Assembly (NCBI GenBank): GCA_004352715.1
Contig: SCFE01000071.1
Coordinates: forward strand, 1,460,780-1,524,779
Origin: Hofstenia miamia
Lineage: Eukaryota > Xenacoelomorpha > Acoela
Length of the DNA stretch: 64,000 nt
Reading direction: 5' to 3'
The position numbers and the translations under genes are program-made. Below are positions 62,690-64,000 of this stretch, piece by piece. The notes under the pieces are model-generated. The model saw nothing but the letters and a program-made list of their open reading frames with translations. It made no database searches and had not been told where the DNA came from. Position 1 is the first letter of the stretch, and each line of letters begins with the position of its first letter.

Positions 62690-64000
62690 AGTTCAATTTA
62701 TTTCTTCCAGTGCATATGAGGTTGTCCACAAATATCTTCCCATTCCAGGCTTAAGGTACCTACGTGATTACACATCAGGTACAATAAATATTAACAATTT
62801 TATTGCTGATAAAGCTTCGAAAGGATCAGATTGTGCTAGTTCATTTTATGAAATGTAGCTGAAAAAAGATGTCAATATTCAAAGAAAGTTTTTCATGGTG
62901 TTAGTCAAGATTTTGAACTTTATGCATTTATGGTGACATTCTTAAAAAGTGGTGAATGTTTTGTTGTTAAATCAATTCCAATTGTAAAATTGACTTCACA
63001 CCTTCTAGTTAATAAAATTCAATCAGTTATGGATTATATTTTATCCTTGAACGTTAATGGCAAAGCACTCGTTTGTGACAACACGAGAGTTAAGATCGCC
63101 GCCTTTTCGTCTTTGCTAAAAACTTAAGGATCCCCTAGATCGACATTTTTAGCTAAACACAGAGAATTTCATGAAATAAATCTTATGTATGATGTTTACA
63201 CATTATTAATTCAGTACGAAATAACTTTTCTCGGTTTAAGATATTTACATTGCATGCCATTCATGTTAAATGTTTTTTTTGAAAACAACATTCCTCATAC
63301 TGTGAAATCCTCATGGTCTTCATTAATCAAACTTTTCGCAAAAAATCGTATGCTAAAAATGGCGCCTACTCTTTTTAATTTCTGCTCTTTTTGAACACAA
63401 TTGTGAAAAACAAAGTGTGAAGCTTGCTTTAAATGTCTTCGTTATTTGAATTTGAACTGCAATATTATATTACTTCCCGGACGACAAAGAATGCATAACT
63501 GGCGAGTTCATCAAATTATTTTACGTATGGTGGAACATTCTAAGTGGAAAATCGAGTTGTTCTCCACTTCATTTATCTCGTGGAATTAGTCCAAAGGATG
63601 AAAAAATTCATTTTCTAAAAACATTTGCAGATTTGCAGGTTAATAGATGGAAGTCCACCAATCTTCCAGGCCTGACAACTAAAAAATTTAATGCAATTAA
63701 GTCAACAACTTTACCAATTGTTAACTTATCTTCTCGATTATTGGAAACTAATTCATATTAATGTGTACTTAATCGAGAATCGAGATTTTATCAAGAAAAT
63801 TTAAAACATCACTTTGGCTGATATCGGCGAATGAGTGGCGGAAAATTCCTGTTAGAACTTTTTGATGTGGAGAAATCGGAACAGCTCATGAAATTAAAAT
63901 CATTTCTACGCAACGACGAGGCAGATGAGCTAAAGATCATCTTGGAATCAAATGATAGTGGCACAAAAGACTTTTCTAATTTTGTAATGGATGAACCTTC
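62690..64000 (+). pseudogene. P-element/THAP9-type transposase relic (runs off the window)
   Basis: Fragments in order: LVNKIQSVMDYILSLNVNGK followed by ALVCDNTRVKIAAFSSLLK (62990-63125), the region around the catalytic Asp in this family; INLMYDVYTLL (63180); a long middle with GKSSCSPLHLSRGISPKDEK (63550); LTTKKFNAIKSTTLPIVNL (63675); and near 63815 HHFG..YRRMSGGKFLLELFDVEKSEQ, where the F-G-x-YR-x-MSGG motif is diagnostic of P-element-like transposases. At least five stops or shifts break the frame. The THAP DNA-binding domain was not seen. Confidence 0.72.

Overview
This window looks like AT-rich nuclear DNA of an invertebrate animal. Three genes of animal type can be read from spliced exons: an MSL3-like MRG-domain protein, a PLEKHM1-like RUN-domain protein and a SENP1/2-like SUMO protease. 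They have GT-AG introns, several only 30-60 bp long. Everything around them is dominated by decayed transposable elements of many classes and by (TA)n microsatellites. No bacterial operons, rRNA, tRNA or CRISPR array were seen. The species cannot be named from the sequence; the very short introns mixed with long TE-filled ones and the 30% GC look suit several invertebrate groups.

Layout. 1-523: right end of a Tc1/mariner element, then a 1-kb assembly gap. 1.69-2.32 kb: a short element with inverted repeats. 2.6-3.1 kb (+): last exons of the MSL3-like gene. 4.24-5.50 kb (+): last two exons of an unrecognised gene. 5.56-11.11 kb: about 41 almost perfect copies of a 134-bp tandem repeat, ending at a single-N join. 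11.1-14.9 kb: an orphan minus-strand ORF, MITE-like DNA and a TTAA-flanked 0.95-kb MITE. 14.9-30.1 kb (-): the PLEKHM1-like gene, with a 9.6-kb intron (20.26-29.84 kb) that holds two hAT relics and a piggyBac-type MITE. 31.1-35.8 kb: two head-to-head LINE relics whose ORF1 proteins carry PHD fingers. 40.4-47.4 kb (+): the SENP-like gene, fourteen exons with mutually consistent phases, with a 1.0-kb non-autonomous hAT in one intron. 50.47-51.06 kb: an internally deleted mariner. 51.5-55.9 kb: ORF-free DNA bounded by inverted repeats and filled with local tandem duplications. 56.9-57.4 kb: LINE 3' tails. 57.8-59.3 kb (-): Ty3/Gypsy pol relic. 61.0-61.8 kb (+): LINE reverse transcriptase fragment. 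62.7-64.0 kb (+): P-element/THAP9-type transposase relic.

Function. The SENP-like gene would mature and remove SUMO. The MSL3-like gene is a chromatin reader subunit of MOF acetyltransferase complexes. The PLEKHM1-like gene would be a late endosome/lysosome adaptor. They are unrelated neighbours, not a pathway. I saw no convincing new multi-gene system. The least explained structures are the homogeneous 134-bp array, the 4.4-kb inverted-repeat-bounded block, and the two genes or ORFs I could not identify.
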